A DNA stretch of 64,000 bases from Azospirillum sp. RU38E (GCF_900188385.1 NZ_FZOI01000001.1:992001-1056000), one strand, 5' to 3'. Shown: positions 52,298 through 62,707, counted from the stretch's first letter. Program-made: numbers and translations. Notes: generated from the letters alone by a model not told the origin.

Positions 52298-53272
52298 CTA
52301 CAGCCAGCCTCTGCTTTTGAAGAAGAGATAGGGGACGATGACGGAGACCACCATCAGCATCAGGGCCAGCGGATAGCCATAGGGCCAGTCCAGTTCCGGC
52401 ATACTGTGGAAATTCATGCCATAGATGCTGGCCACCAGCGTCGGCGGCAGGAAGACCACAGCGGCCACAGAGAAAATCTTGACGATATTATTCTGTTCGA
52501 TGCCCACCACCCCCAGCAGTGCATCCAGCTGAAAGGCGATATTGCTGGACAGGAAGGCCGTATAATCGGCCAGCGATTGGGCATCCTGGCCCAATGTCTT
52601 CAGCCGGGCGCGCAATCCCTTGTCGGCGGCGATTTCCTTCACCGTGCCGCCAAAGGCGATGATGCGGGTCAGCGTCACCAGACTTTCCCGCGCCTTGGCG
52701 GTCAGGTCATGGGCGCGGGCGATCCGTTTCAGCAGCTGGTGCTGCATGTCCGATCCCAAGGCACCCTGGTGCCCCTCGATCAGCAGTTCCCGTGCCACGG
52801 CATTGACATCCCGCCCCGCGCCTTCCAGCACGTCAGCGATCCGGTCCAGAATGGCATCCAGCAGATAGAGCAGGGTGGAGGGGCCGTTTTCCAGCTTCAG
52901 CCCTTGTCGGCTGATCTGGTGGTGAAAGCCGTAAAAGGGCTTGGGATCGTCAAAGCGCAGGGTGATCAGCGTATTGCCGGTCAGCACGAAGGTGATGTCC
53001 ATCGTCTCCGGCACCGGCGCATCGGCGCGGCAGAGTACGGTGGCGGTCATGAAGGCGCCGCCTTCGTCGCGATAGACCCGGCTGGACAGCTCGATCTCCC
53101 GCATTTCCTCCCGCGTCGGCAGTTCCATGCCGAAGGTCTGTTCCACCAGCTGACGCTCGGCCGGGCCGGGCGCGTTCAGGTCAACCCAGCAGGCATGGCG
53201 CAATATCTCGGTGGATGGCATTCCATCCATTGCTTCATTGCGGCCGTCGATCGTGCGGTAGGCGCGGATCAT
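52298..53272 (-). CDS. CorA family magnesium/cobalt transporter
   Basis: A 324-residue CorA-type channel. A large cytoplasmic N-domain leads into two C-terminal helices with the signature YGMNFHSMPELDWPYGYPLAL after the first (VAAVVFLPPTLVASI), ending in KSRGWL with a basic sphincter. It forms pentamers in the inner membrane. The GMN motif is intact, so transport is expected; the loop is PELDWPYG rather than the EFMPEL of the best-known CorA. Confidence 0.92.
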   Translation of the reverse strand: MIRAYRTIDGRNEAMDGMPSTEILRHACWVDLNAPGPAERQLVEQTFGMELPTREEMREIELSSRVYRDEGGAFMTATVLCRADAPVPETMDITFVLTGNTLITLRFDDPKPFYGFHHQISRQGLKLENGPSTLLYLLDAILDRIADVLEGAGRDVNAVARELLIEGHQGALGSDMQHQLLKRIARAHDLTAKARESLVTLTRIIAFGGTVKEIAADKGLRARLKTLGQDAQSLADYTAFLSSNIAFQLDALLGVVGIEQNNIVKIFSVAAVVFLPPTLVASIYGMNFHSMPELDWPYGYPLALMLMVVSVIVPYLFFKSRGWL

Positions 53273-53409
53273 GCGCTGTCTCCCCCGCTGGGGTCATTGG
53301 GATACCCCGCATTTAACCCGCCTGCGCGCCGGGGGAAAGCGAACTTTCTCCGCATCGTGATAAGAGCAGGCTGGCAAGCTGTCGCAGCAGCCTGTAAATG
53401 CATGGCCCC

Positions 53410-53979
53410 ATGAACCCGTTGCTTCGCCTTTTGCTGGAAGCCGGGCCGCTGGGCCTGTTCTTCCTGTTCAACGCCAAGGCCGGCCTGATGGTCGGCACTG
53501 GCGTTTTCATGGCTGCCATCACGGTGGCACTGATCGTCAACTGGCTGCTGGAACGCAGGCTGCCGGTGATGCCGCTGGTCGGCTGTGTCTTCGTGCTGGT
53601 TTTTGGTGGGCTGACCCTATGGTTGGACAATGATCTGTTCATCAAGATCAAACCCACCGTGGTCAATCTGCTGCTCTCCTGCACCCTGTTCGTCGGCCTG
53701 TTCCTGAAGCGCAACCTGTTGAAGGTGGTGCTGGGTGCGGCGCTGGAGCTGAAAGAAGAGGGGTGGCGTATCCTGACCATCCGCTGGGCCTGGTTCTTCC
53801 TGTTCCTGGCCGTGGCGAATGAGATTGTCTGGCGCAGCTTCGATACCGATACCTGGGTCAATTTCAAGGTATTCGGCATCATGCCGATTTCGATCCTGTT
53901 CAGCATGTTGCAGGTGCCGGTGATCATGAAGCATCAGTTGAACCCGCCGGCGGAGGAGAAGGGCGACAAGGCCGGCTGA
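53410..53979 (+). CDS. yciB: Inner membrane-spanning protein YciB / septation protein A
   Basis: A 189-residue membrane protein with about five helices. Family marks are LLLEAGPLGLFFLFNAKAG, FGGLTLWLDNDLFIKIKPTVVNLL and WAWFFLFLAVANEIVWRSFDTDTWVNFKVFG, matching IspZ/YciB. The start at 53410 gives the family N-terminus; ATG at 53398 is an alternative. Known role: cell-envelope integrity and septation in other bacteria. Confidence 0.93.
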   Translation: MNPLLRLLLEAGPLGLFFLFNAKAGLMVGTGVFMAAITVALIVNWLLERRLPVMPLVGCVFVLVFGGLTLWLDNDLFIKIKPTVVNLLLSCTLFVGLFLKRNLLKVVLGAALELKEEGWRILTIRWAWFFLFLAVANEIVWRSFDTDTWVNFKVFGIMPISILFSMLQVPVIMKHQLNPPAEEKGDKAG

Positions 53980-54117
53980 TACAATCCGGTTACCGGGAAG
54001 GCCCTGCATTGCGCCATTAGAACAAAAGGTTACGGCGCGGTTACGGCCATTGCCGTTCCATTCTGCGCCGTCGCATCTTCCCCTGGTCAGTTTAAACCGG
54101 GGGTTCTTATGGTAAGC

Positions 54118-54453
54118 ATGTCGCGCGGCCTTCTGCTGGGGGCGATCGTCATCACGGGGGCGGGGCTGTTGTCAGCCTGCTCTATCAATGTCAATGACGA
54201 TGGCGTGGAGCCGGGGCGCTATGCCTATCCCCGCACGGCCACCGACCAGTGCCGGCGGGAGGTGGAGCGCACCTATGGCGACCGTTATCGCGTCGCCTAT
54301 GATTTGCCGGAACTCAGCAGCAGCGGCAGCACCCAGATCGTGGTGCAGCGTTTCACCCTGGCACTGCGCAAAGATAATTTCGAACCACCACAGCGCCGTT
54401 CCCTGCGCTGCACGGTGGATGGCGGCGCACTGACCCAGGTGGTACCGGAGTAA
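54118..54453 (+). CDS. Small hypothetical lipoprotein
   Basis: A protein of about 111 residues with a lipoprotein signal (RGLLLGAIVITGAGLLSAC) and a mature part of about 90 residues with two further Cys (TDQCRREVERTYGDRYRV and LRCTVDGG), probably one disulfide. Starts at ATG 54109 or 54118. I do not recognise the family; the RREVERTYGDRYRVAYD block is reminiscent of small beta-lipoproteins with a short helix. It ends at the shared terminator before sdhB. Confidence 0.65.
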   Translation: MSRGLLLGAIVITGAGLLSACSINVNDDGVEPGRYAYPRTATDQCRREVERTYGDRYRVAYDLPELSSSGSTQIVVQRFTLALRKDNFEPPQRRSLRCTVDGGALTQVVPE

Positions 54454-54467
54454 GCCTCATTCACATG

Positions 54468-54503
54468 AAAAAAAGCCGCCGGAGCGATCCGGCGGCCTTT
54501 TCT
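54468..54503. terminator. Bidirectional terminator between lipoprotein gene and sdhB
   Basis: A-tract, then GCCGCCGG at 54475-54482, loop AGCGAT, CCGGCGGC at 54489-54496 and CTTTTCT. Same stem as at 24092-24121, with one loop base changed. Confidence 0.9.
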
Positions 54504-54525
54504 GTCACATCAACCGATGCCCCGC

Positions 54526-55308
54526 TTACGCGGCGCGTTCGGCCATCATCTTCTTGATTTCGGCGATGGCCTTGGCCGGGTTCAGACCCTTGGGGCAGGT
54601 CTGGGTGCAGTTCATGATCGTGTGGCAGCGATAGAGACGGAACGGGTCTTCCAGCGCATCCAGACGCTCACCGGTCATTTCATCGCGGCTGTCGGCGATG
54701 AAGCGATAGGCCTGCAGCAGAACCGCCGGGCCCAGGTAACGGTCGCCATTCCACCAATAGCTGGGGCAGGAGGTGGTGCAGCAGAAGCACAGGATGCATT
54801 CATACAGACCATCCAGCTTCTCCCGCTCTTCCGGGCTTTGCAGCCGTTCGCGCGAGGGGGCCGTCGATTGCGTCTGCAGCCAGGGCTTGATGGAAGCGAG
54901 CTGGGCATAGTTCTGGTTCAGGTCCGGCACCAGATCCTTCACCACCGGCTGATGCGGCAGCGGGTAGATCTTGACGTCGCCCTTCACATCGCCGATCGCC
55001 TTCAGACAGGCCAGCGTGTTGCGCCCGTCAATATTCATGGCGCAGGAACCGCAAATGCCCTCACGGCAGGAGCGACGGAAGGTCAGCGTGCTGTCCACAT
55101 CGTTCTTGATGTGGATCAGCGCGTCCAGGATCATCGGACCGCACTTGTCCAGATCGATCTCATACGTGTCCTCACGCGGGTTCTCACCCGAGTCCGGATC
55201 GTAGCGATAGATACGGAACTTGCGCGTGCGCTTGGCGTCAGGGCCGGCAGAGCGAATCGTCTTGCCGGGCTTGACCTTGGAATTGGCGGGGAGGGAAAAT
55301 TCAGCCAT
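54526..55308 (-). CDS. sdhB: Succinate dehydrogenase iron-sulfur subunit
   Basis: Complex II iron-sulfur protein of 260 residues. The 2Fe-2S ligands are in [13 protein letters not shown] with a later Cys in LACLK; the 4Fe-4S and 3Fe-4S clusters are held by [16 protein letters not shown] and [17 protein letters not shown]. It passes electrons from SdhA to the quinone site. Last gene of sdhCDAB. Confidence 0.97.
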   Translation of the reverse strand: MAEFSLPANSKVKPGKTIRSAGPDAKRTRKFRIYRYDPDSGENPREDTYEIDLDKCGPMILDALIHIKNDVDSTLTFRRSCREGICGSCAMNIDGRNTLACLKAIGDVKGDVKIYPLPHQPVVKDLVPDLNQNYAQLASIKPWLQTQSTAPSRERLQSPEEREKLDGLYECILCFCCTTSCPSYWWNGDRYLGPAVLLQAYRFIADSRDEMTGERLDALEDPFRLYRCHTIMNCTQTCPKGLNPAKAIAEIKKMMAERAA

Positions 55309-55338
55309 GGGTCGAAGGCCTTCTCAAACGTCGCGGGA

Positions 55339-57129
55339 TCAGTACACGCGCTTCTTCGGCGGGAACACCTCAACCTCGTTGGTCAAAGTGTAGAGGTGCA
55401 CGGGGCGGTCGCCGATGGTCGGCTTACCCGTCTCATCCACCCAGACGGTCGTGTGCTTCATCCAGTTGACGTCGTCACGCTCGCTGTAATCCTCGCGGGC
55501 ATGGGCGCCACGGGATTCGGTGCGGTTGGCGCCGGAATTGATGGTGGCGACGGCCTGGTACATCAGATTGTCCAGTTCCAGCGCTTCCACCAGATCGCTG
55601 TTCCAGATCAGTGAATTGTCGCTGACGGCCACGTCCGGGCGCTTGGCCCACACGGCCTTCATCTTCTCCACGCCTTCATCCAGCACCTCGCCGGTGCGGA
55701 AGACGGCGCAGTTATTCTGCATGATCTTCTGCATTTCCAAGCGCAGATGGGCAACACGGGTGCCGCCCTTGGCATATCGGGCCTTGTCCAGACGGGACAG
55801 CGCCTTGTCGGCATTATCCTTGGGCAGGGTCTTGTGCGGGGCACCCTTCTCGACGATTTCGTTGGCCTTGATGGCCGCCGCACGCCCAAACACTACCAGA
55901 TCGAGCAGGGAGTTGGAGCCCAGACGGTTGGCCCCATGCACGGACACGCAGGCAGCCTCACCGATCGCCATCAGGCCCGGTACGATCTGGTCCGGGTTGT
56001 CGGCGGTCGGGCGGATCACCTGACCATGATAATTGGTGGGGATGCCGCCCATGTTGTAATGCACGGTCGGCAGCACCGGGATCGGTTCCTTGGTCACATC
56101 CACGCCGGCGAAGATGCGGGCGCTTTCGGCGATGCCCGGCAGGCGGGCATGGATGACTTCCGGGGCCAGATGTTCCAGATGCAGGTGGATGTGGTCCTTA
56201 TGCTCACCCACGCCACGGCCTTCGCGGATTTCGATGGTCATGGAGCGGCTGACCACGTCGCGGCTGGCAAGATCCTTGGCCGAGGGGGCATAGCGCTCCA
56301 TGAAGCGCTCACCCTCGGAATTGGTCAGATAGCCGCCTTCACCGCGCGCACCCTCGGTGATCAGACAGCCGGAGCCGTAGATGCCGGTCGGGTGGAACTG
56401 CACGAATTCCATGTCCTGCAAGGGCAGGCCGGCGCGCAGCACCATGCCGCCGCCGTCACCGGTGCAGGTATGGGCCGACGTGGCGGAGAAATAGGCGCGG
56501 CCATAGCCGCCGGTGGCCAGCACGGTCTGGTGGCCACGGAAGCGATGGATGGTGCCATCGTCCAGGTTCCAGGCCAGCACGCCCCGGCAGGCGCCTTCCT
56601 CGTCCATGATCAGGTCGAGGGCGAAATATTCGACGAAGAATTCGGCATTGTGGCGCAGGCTCTGCTGATACAGCGTATGCAGCATGGCGTGGCCGGTACG
56701 GTCAGCGGCGGCGCAGGTGCGGTAGGCCTGGCCCTTGCCATATTCGGTGGTCATGCCACCGAAGGCGCGCTGATAGATCTTGCCTTCCGCCGTGCGGCTG
56801 AAAGGAACGCCCTGGTGTTCCAGCTCGATGATGGCGGGGATGGCCTCGCGCACCATATATTCAATGGCGTCCTGGTCGCCCAACCAGTCCGACCCCTTCA
56901 CGGTGTCGTACATGTGGTAGCGCCAGTCATCCGGGCCCATATTGCCCAGCGCTGCCGAGATGCCGCCCTGTGCCGCCACGGTGTGGGAGCGGGTGGGGAA
57001 CACCTTTGTGATACAGGCCGTCTTCAGGCCCTTTTCGGCCATGCCGAAAGTGGCGCGCAGGCCGGCGCCACCGGCGCCGACAACGACGACATCATATTCG
57101 TGATCGATGATCTTGTAGGCGGTCGCCAT
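55339..57129 (-). CDS. sdhA: Succinate dehydrogenase flavoprotein subunit
   Basis: A 596-residue FAD subunit that oxidises succinate to fumarate. The FAD-binding GAGGAGLRA is at about 18-26, the covalent-FAD His lies in [12 protein letters not shown], and the catalytic region includes [23 protein letters not shown] and [19 protein letters not shown]. Length and C-terminus (FPPKKRVY) are typical of alphaproteobacteria. Confidence 0.98.
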   Translation of the reverse strand: MATAYKIIDHEYDVVVVGAGGAGLRATFGMAEKGLKTACITKVFPTRSHTVAAQGGISAALGNMGPDDWRYHMYDTVKGSDWLGDQDAIEYMVREAIPAIIELEHQGVPFSRTAEGKIYQRAFGGMTTEYGKGQAYRTCAAADRTGHAMLHTLYQQSLRHNAEFFVEYFALDLIMDEEGACRGVLAWNLDDGTIHRFRGHQTVLATGGYGRAYFSATSAHTCTGDGGGMVLRAGLPLQDMEFVQFHPTGIYGSGCLITEGARGEGGYLTNSEGERFMERYAPSAKDLASRDVVSRSMTIEIREGRGVGEHKDHIHLHLEHLAPEVIHARLPGIAESARIFAGVDVTKEPIPVLPTVHYNMGGIPTNYHGQVIRPTADNPDQIVPGLMAIGEAACVSVHGANRLGSNSLLDLVVFGRAAAIKANEIVEKGAPHKTLPKDNADKALSRLDKARYAKGGTRVAHLRLEMQKIMQNNCAVFRTGEVLDEGVEKMKAVWAKRPDVAVSDNSLIWNSDLVEALELDNLMYQAVATINSGANRTESRGAHAREDYSERDDVNWMKHTTVWVDETGKPTIGDRPVHLYTLTNEVEVFPPKKRVY

Positions 57130-57133
57130 TTTA

Positions 57134-57529
57134 TCAGGCTCCGAAAGCGATCTTGAGGACGGCGAAAGAGGCGAGCAGGAACAGAACCAGCGCCGCAGCC
57201 TTGGTCAGGCCGATGGCCGCCAGCTTGCTCAGCTTGCCATGGAGATAGTCCTCGAAGACTTCCTGCAAACCGTAGGCGGCATGATGGAATGTCGCACCCA
57301 GGAACAGGATGGTCAGGATGACCGGATAGGGCTTCTTGAAGGTGGCAACCACTTCTTCATAGGAAGCGCCGATCAGACCCAGGACCAGGGCGACGAACAG
57401 CACGGTCAGCACGGCCAGGCCGGCCGACGCGATGCGGTAGGCCAGCCAGTGCTGGGCGCCAAGCTTGGCAGAACCCAGGCCGCGCGCGCGGCCGAGCGGG
57501 GTGCGGAAGCTGTTGGTGGGATTGGCCAT
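57134..57529 (-). CDS. sdhD: Succinate dehydrogenase membrane anchor subunit SdhD
   Basis: A 131-residue membrane protein with three helices, starting with the family block [35 protein letters not shown]. Candidate haem b ligand His lies in [21 protein letters not shown]. Four bases separate it from sdhA. Confidence 0.95.
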   Translation of the reverse strand: MANPTNSFRTPLGRARGLGSAKLGAQHWLAYRIASAGLAVLTVLFVALVLGLIGASYEEVVATFKKPYPVILTILFLGATFHHAAYGLQEVFEDYLHGKLSKLAAIGLTKAAALVLFLLASFAVLKIAFGA

Positions 57530-57547
57530 ATCTCTCTTACCCCCGGA

Positions 57548-57949
57548 TCAGAGCGCGAAGACCAGAACCCAGGTCACGATCGTCGCACCGATGGAGGCGC
57601 CGATCACCAGGTTCGCGCTGCTGTAGGATTGTTGCAGGGACAGCATCTTGGCGCTGAAATCCCAGGCCAGATGGCGCAGCCCATTAAAGAAATGGTACCA
57701 AAGGGCGGCCGACCAGCCGAACATCAGGATCAACCCGATGGGCGAGGCAATGAAGCCTGCTGCCGTGGCATAGGCTTCCGGCCCGACGGCGGCGGCAACC
57801 AGCCACCAGACCAGCAGCAAGGTGCCGGCGCACAGGCCGATACCGGTGATGCGGTGGGTAATGGAGGTCAACGCCGGCAGGGGTAGCCGGTAGACCTGAA
57901 GGTGGGGGGACAGCGGACGTTGCCGCTTGGCCGCAGGCGTATCGGTCAT
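57548..57949 (-). CDS. sdhC: Succinate dehydrogenase cytochrome b556 subunit SdhC
   Basis: A 133-residue membrane protein with three helices. RPLSPHLQVYRLPLPALTSITHRITGIGL is the SdhC signature, including the quinone-site Ser and Arg region; the haem His is in YHFFNGLRHLAWD. First gene of the operon; its promoter lies in 57950-58160. Confidence 0.96.
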   Translation of the reverse strand: MTDTPAAKRQRPLSPHLQVYRLPLPALTSITHRITGIGLCAGTLLLVWWLVAAAVGPEAYATAAGFIASPIGLILMFGWSAALWYHFFNGLRHLAWDFSAKMLSLQQSYSSANLVIGASIGATIVTWVLVFAL

Positions 57950-58165
57950 CTCTCAGGCGTCCTTAGGTGCTGAACCGGGATGCATCCGTGCCGCGCCTGC
58001 CGGCGACGACACCCGCCGGATCGAAAACCGGCAGCGGGAATTGTCACAAGAAATGCTGGGGGTTCAATTACGCCGAAGCCTTGCCTGCGTCAACGCTCCC
58101 CACCCCCTATTTTGGTGCGATGCGGTGCAGGTTTGATCAGCTTTATTGTAAGATGATTGCTTAAG

Positions 58166-58182
58166 TTGCGAATAGTTCGCAA
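58166..58182. promoter_or_regulatory. Fur-like inverted repeat TTGCGAA-TAG-TTCGCAA
   Basis: A perfect 7-3-7 inverted repeat. It fits the alphaproteobacterial Fur pattern of TGCnAAT-type half sites and lies 27 bases upstream of the GNAT start codon and 217 bases from sdhC, so it more likely controls the GNAT gene. The rest of the divergent 259-base region shows nothing certain. Confidence 0.5.
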
Positions 58183-58208
58183 ATAGTCTGTCAGGGAAGC
58201 CGCTTATT

Positions 58209-58955
58209 ATGGAACTGGATATCGGCCGGATACAATCGCTGGAAGATCTTTGCCTTTCCGCCTGGCCGGCGCCGCAGCAGCTGCACCATGCCGGGTGGGT
58301 GCTGCGGTTCGCCGCGGGCCATACGGGAAGGGCCAATTCCACCAATGCCGTGGCACAGCAGCAGGAGATTCCGCACGATCTTATCCCCCTGGTGGAGCGG
58401 GAATATCGCCGCCGTGGGTTGCGGCCGACCTTCCGGGAAACCCCGCTTTGCCCCCCCGGTTTTACAGCCGCTTTGCTGGATAAAGGCTATTTGGCCGATG
58501 ATGAAAGCCATGTGATGGTAGCGGAAATACCCGCCGGCTGCGTGCCCGATCCCTCGGTTCGCATACAGAACAATGCTGATGACGCATGGCTGGCAGCCTA
58601 TCGCAGCATGGTCCCGATCGCGGAGGCGGAGATGCCGGCGCTGCGATCCATCCTGGCCGGCATTGCCGCACCCACCCGCTATCTGACGCTGTGGAGCGAC
58701 GGGCGGCCGGTGGCCGCCGGGCTGGGGGTGATCGACCGGGGCTGGGTGGGGCTCTACAAGATCGCCACCCAGCCGCAGGCGCGCGGCCGAGGCCATGCCG
58801 GCCGCTTGATTCGCGCGCTTTATGCCGAGGCGGCGGGGCAGGGGGCCGCCAAAGCCTATCTGCAGGTGGGGGTGGGTAACCAGCCGGCGCTTGCACTCTA
58901 TCGCCGGCTGGGTTTCACCCCGCTGTACAATTATCGTTATTACCGCCAGGGCTGA
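58209..58955 (+). CDS. GNAT family N-acetyltransferase, two-domain
   Basis: A 248-residue protein. The C-terminal half is a full GNAT domain: LYKIATQPQARGRGHAGRLIRALYAEAAGQGAAKAYLQVGVGNQPALALYRRLGFTPLYNYRYY, with the acetyl-CoA loop QARGRGHAG. The N-terminal half (QQLHHAGWVLRFAAGHTGRANSTNAV) is a degenerate GNAT-like domain seen in a known family of larger acetyltransferases. Substrate unknown. The operator just upstream suggests metal or iron control. Confidence 0.87.
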   Translation: MELDIGRIQSLEDLCLSAWPAPQQLHHAGWVLRFAAGHTGRANSTNAVAQQQEIPHDLIPLVEREYRRRGLRPTFRETPLCPPGFTAALLDKGYLADDESHVMVAEIPAGCVPDPSVRIQNNADDAWLAAYRSMVPIAEAEMPALRSILAGIAAPTRYLTLWSDGRPVAAGLGVIDRGWVGLYKIATQPQARGRGHAGRLIRALYAEAAGQGAAKAYLQVGVGNQPALALYRRLGFTPLYNYRYYRQG

Positions 58956-58959
58956 CGGG

Positions 58960-59826
58960 TCAGCCGCGCGCCGCCACCGCCTCGCCCAGGGCGACGGTGC
59001 GGCGGGCGGTTTCCACATGCAGGGCTTCCACCAGCTTGCCATCCACCAGGGTAACACCCTTGCCCGCCGCCACCGCCTCGGCATGGGCGGCGATGATGCG
59101 GCGGGCGCGGGTCAGTTCATCCGTCGTTGGTGCAAAGGCGCTGTTGGCGGCAGCCAGTTGCTTGGGATGGATCAGGGTCTTGCCATCAAAACCCAGTTCG
59201 CGGCCCTGGCGGCAGGCGGCGGCAAAACCGGCCTCATCCTCCAGATCGACATGCACCCCATCCAGCACGGCCAGCCCAAAGGCACGGGCGGCCAGCAGGG
59301 TCAGGCCCAGGCCGGTGATCATCGGCAGCCGGTCTTGCGTGTTCAGCGCGCCCAGATCCTTGGTCAGGTCAGAGGTGCCCATCACCAGACATTCCAGCCG
59401 GGGGCAGGCGCCGGCAATGTCGGCGGCGGCCAGCATGGCGCGCGGGGTTTCCATCATCACCCACAGGCGCAGGCTCTCCGGTGCGCCGGCCGCACGCAAC
59501 ACGCGGTCGGCCATGCGCACCCCCTCCGCGCTGTCCACCTTGGGGATCAGCACAGCATCGGCGCCGCTGGTGGCGGCGGCCACCAGATCGGCATGGCCCC
59601 AGGGCGTGTCCAGCCCGTTGCTGCGGATCACCAGTTCCCGGTGACCGTAACCGCCGGCGGCAATGGCGGCCACGACCTGGGCGCGGGCCAGTTCCTTGGC
59701 GTCAGGGGCCACCGAATCTTCCAGGTCCAGCAGCAATACGTCTGCCCCCAGGGTCCGGGCCTTTTCCAGCGCACGGGGATTGGCACCGGGCATATAAAGG
59801 GCGGAGCGGCGGGGGCGGGTGGTCAT
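58960..59826 (-). CDS. HpcH/HpaI-CitE family CoA ester lyase
   Basis: A 288-residue beta-barrel lyase. Family marks: RSALYMPGANPRALEKARTLGADVLLLDLEDSVAP (metal Glu/Asp), VIRSNGLDTPWGHADL (substrate Arg), LWVMMETPRAMLAA (metal Glu), and LGFDGKTLIHPKQL. It is of the CitE-like/malyl-CoA or citramalyl-CoA lyase group; which CoA ester is used cannot be told. Its leader holds a very long hairpin. Ends five bases from the convergent GNAT gene. Confidence 0.88.
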   Translation of the reverse strand: MTTRPRRSALYMPGANPRALEKARTLGADVLLLDLEDSVAPDAKELARAQVVAAIAAGGYGHRELVIRSNGLDTPWGHADLVAAATSGADAVLIPKVDSAEGVRMADRVLRAAGAPESLRLWVMMETPRAMLAAADIAGACPRLECLVMGTSDLTKDLGALNTQDRLPMITGLGLTLLAARAFGLAVLDGVHVDLEDEAGFAAACRQGRELGFDGKTLIHPKQLAAANSAFAPTTDELTRARRIIAAHAEAVAAGKGVTLVDGKLVEALHVETARRTVALGEAVAARG

Positions 59827-59840
59827 CTTCTCGTGTCCTG

Positions 59841-59908
59841 AAAAACAGAAGGGGCGGGATGGACCGCAGCCTAGCCAAGCAGGCTGCCGCCGTCCATCCC
59901 GCCCCTTC
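59841..59908 (-). terminator. Very long hairpin and T run between the chemoreceptor and CitE-like genes
   Basis: GAAGGGGCGGGATGGAC at 59848-59864 pairs perfectly with 59892-59908 (17 bp), and the loop holds a second stem GCAGCCT/AGGCTGC (59866-59872 with 59881-59887). On the minus strand TTTTT follows (59841-59845). It should stop the chemoreceptor transcript 15 bases before the lyase start codon. Confidence 0.85.
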
Positions 59909-59932
59909 AGGCCAAACCGCGCAGCGGTGGCG

Positions 59933-61636
59933 TCAGGCGCTGCGCACCGATGCCAGGAAACGGTCTACCTGGGTGGCCAGTGCGCCGGCCCGTTCAGACA
60001 ATTGACCGGAGGCATCGGTCAGCTGGGCGGCGGCTTCCCCTGCCTGCACGGCCCCCTGGCGGACATCGGCCACGGTTTCAGACACGGTGGTCATGCCCTC
60101 TGCGGCGTTCTGGGCACTGCGGGCGATTTCCGCCGTGGCGGCATTCTGCTGTTCCACCGCAGCGGCGATGGAGCCGCCGATTTCGTCCACCTCTGCCACC
60201 GTGCGGCTGATATCCTTGATGGCGGTGACGGCCTGTTCGGTGGCGTTGCGGATTTCGGCGATGCGCTGGGCAATATCACCGGTGGCACGTTCGGTCTGCC
60301 CGGCCAGATTCTTCACCTCCGACGCCACGACGGCAAAGCCCTTCCCAGCCTCTCCGGCGCGCGCCGCCTCAATGGTGGCGTTGAGCGCCAGTAGATTGGT
60401 CTGGCTGGCAATTTCGGCGATCAGGTCCAACACCTCCCCGATGCGCTGGGCCTTTTCCGCCAAGCCATCAACAATGCCATTGGTCAGGATGGCCTGTTCA
60501 GCGGCGCGGCGGGTGCGGGCGCCGCTGTCGCTGATCTGGCGGCTGATTTCACGGATGGAGGCGGCCAACTGCTCGGCGGCGGTGGCCACCGATTCCACTT
60601 CCTCATTGGCAAGGCTGGTGGATTGCTGGGTGACGTCAATGCGCTTCTGATTGGCGACGGCGTTGGAGCGCAGGGCATCGGCAGCCTGCCCGATCTGGGT
60701 GGCAGAACTGCCCACGGCGGTCACCACGGCCTGAACGTCGTTTTCAAAACGCTGGGCCAGGGCTTCCATCTCCGCCTTGCGGGCTTTGCGGGCCTGTTCC
60801 TCATTTTCCGCCCGTTCGCGGCGCAGCCGGTCGGCCTCTATGGCATTGCGCTTGAACACTTCAACGGCGCCGGTGATCTCCCCCACCTCGTTCTGTGCCG
60901 TGGCGACCGGGATGTGTGTCTTGAGATCGCCATTGGCCAGCCGCAGCATGGAGTCGGTCAGGGCGCGCAAGGGTAGAATGGACTGCACGGTCCACCAGGC
61001 AAAGGCCCCGCCGATCAGCAGACAGATACCGGCAACGATCAGCATCAAGGTGGAGAAGCCGCTGGCCTGGGCGCGGGTTTCCGCACCGATCAGGCTGCTT
61101 TCTTTTTCCTGAAAATCAATGAACTGGTTGATGGTCTTCAACCAATCATTCATCCGTGGCCGGATATCGGTCAGGATCAGTTCCTGGGCTGTTGCGGTGT
61201 CGCCCGCCTTACGCAGGTCAATTACCTTGTTGATTAGGGGCAGGGTCTCGGTCTCAATCTGCTTGATCCGGGCCAGGATGGCCCGTTCTTCCGGCCGGAC
61301 ATCATCAGGATTCTGAGCGAACAGCGTATCCATGTTGCGAGCTGCTTCGGTGTAGAAGCCTTCCAGGCGGCGGATATCCGCCACCACGGTGTCCAGCAGG
61401 TCAGGCTTTACCAGCACTACGTCGCGCAAGGCGATGGCGCGGTCATGCACGCTGCCGCGGAAATTGATGGCATAGCGCTGCTTGACGCCATTCACCTCGT
61501 TGATCTGGGTCAGCCCCTCATCAATCAGTGCCACTTTCTGCATACCGATACCGGTCAGCAGGGTCATCAAGGCCAGGACGGTGGCAAAACCGATTAATAC
61601 TCGCGTTTTAATTTTTGCGTCTTTGATGCTGCGCAT
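59933..61636 (-). CDS. Methyl-accepting chemotaxis protein
   Basis: A 567-residue chemoreceptor. Membrane helices lie at about 10-32 and 185-210 and flank a periplasmic four-helix sensor domain; a HAMP domain follows ([23 protein letters not shown]), then the signalling coiled coil with the hairpin tip [46 protein letters not shown]. No CheR-binding pentapeptide at the C-terminus. Ligand unknown. ATG at 61634-61636 chosen because it directly precedes the basic stretch and first helix. Confidence 0.93.
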   Translation of the reverse strand: MRSIKDAKIKTRVLIGFATVLALMTLLTGIGMQKVALIDEGLTQINEVNGVKQRYAINFRGSVHDRAIALRDVVLVKPDLLDTVVADIRRLEGFYTEAARNMDTLFAQNPDDVRPEERAILARIKQIETETLPLINKVIDLRKAGDTATAQELILTDIRPRMNDWLKTINQFIDFQEKESSLIGAETRAQASGFSTLMLIVAGICLLIGGAFAWWTVQSILPLRALTDSMLRLANGDLKTHIPVATAQNEVGEITGAVEVFKRNAIEADRLRRERAENEEQARKARKAEMEALAQRFENDVQAVVTAVGSSATQIGQAADALRSNAVANQKRIDVTQQSTSLANEEVESVATAAEQLAASIREISRQISDSGARTRRAAEQAILTNGIVDGLAEKAQRIGEVLDLIAEIASQTNLLALNATIEAARAGEAGKGFAVVASEVKNLAGQTERATGDIAQRIAEIRNATEQAVTAIKDISRTVAEVDEIGGSIAAAVEQQNAATAEIARSAQNAAEGMTTVSETVADVRQGAVQAGEAAAQLTDASGQLSERAGALATQVDRFLASVRSA

Positions 61637-61843
61637 GGGGTGACACTCAGGGGAAGGGGTGGCTGCCGAAAGACTATGTGACGGCATAACACGAAGATAA
61701 GACCTTATTGCTTGCGCTTACGTATAAATTTGGAAGTGATTGGGAGCACAGTCGATCCAACATCCCCGCCCCGCGATTTCCGATTGCCGCCGGCCGCCGG
61801 TTGGGCGTAGCTGATTGGTGCTGCCACGGCCCCGGATGCCCCG

Positions 61844-62707
61844 ATGAAGACCATTCTGACCATTCAGTCCCATGTCGCCTTTGGCCATGTTGGCAACCGG
61901 GCGGCGGTTTTCCCCCTGGAACGGCTGGGCTTTGATGCCATTGCCGTCAATACGGTGCAGTTTTCCAACCATACCGGCTATGGCGCCTGGACCGGCATGG
62001 TCTTTCCGCCCGAGCATATCGCCGATGTTTTACGGGGGATCGAGACTCGCGGCGCCCTGGATGGGGCGGCGGCGGCGCTGACCGGCTATCTGGGTGATGC
62101 GGCGCTGGGGGAGGTGGTGCTGGCGGCGGTCAAGCGGGTGAAGCAGGGTAATCCAGCCGCCATTTATTGTTGCGACCCGGTGATGGGTGATGTCGGGCGG
62201 GGCTTCTTCGTCCGTCCCGGCATTCCGGAATTTTTCCGTGATCAGGCGCTGGCCCTGGCCGACATCATCACCCCCAACCAGTTTGAGCTGGAATATCTGA
62301 CCGGGCTGAAGGTGGGCGATCTGGCCTCAGCCCTTAGCGCCACGCGTACCGCGCGGGCCCTGGGGCCGCGTTGGGTGATGGTGACCAGCCTGACCCGGCT
62401 GGATGCGCCGGATGACCGGATTGAAATGCTGCTGGATGGGCCGGACGGGGCCTATCTGGTCTCCACCCCGCGTTTGGCGCTGGACCCGCTGCCCAATGGC
62501 GCGGGGGATTGTGTGGCGGCCCTGTTCCTGGCCAAATTCCTGGAAAGCGGCGGCGATGGCGCTGCCGCCCTGGGCCATGCGGCCTCCGCCATCTATGCCG
62601 TGTTCCGGCGCACGATGCAGAGCGGGCAGCGGGAACTGCAGATCATCGCCGCCCAGGATGAACTTGTCCGCCCGTCGGACTATTTTACCCCGGTGCGTAT
62701 AGACTGA
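61844..62707 (+). CDS. pdxY: Pyridoxal kinase
   Basis: A 287-residue ribokinase-fold kinase that phosphorylates pyridoxal in vitamin B6 salvage. Family marks: ILTIQSHVAFGHVGNRAAVFPLERLG at the start, CDPVMGDVGRGFFV, DIITPNQFELEYLTG and the anion-hole and base GAGDCVAALFLAKFL. Start ATG at 61844. Confidence 0.94.
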   Translation: MKTILTIQSHVAFGHVGNRAAVFPLERLGFDAIAVNTVQFSNHTGYGAWTGMVFPPEHIADVLRGIETRGALDGAAAALTGYLGDAALGEVVLAAVKRVKQGNPAAIYCCDPVMGDVGRGFFVRPGIPEFFRDQALALADIITPNQFELEYLTGLKVGDLASALSATRTARALGPRWVMVTSLTRLDAPDDRIEMLLDGPDGAYLVSTPRLALDPLPNGAGDCVAALFLAKFLESGGDGAAALGHAASAIYAVFRRTMQSGQRELQIIAAQDELVRPSDYFTPVRID

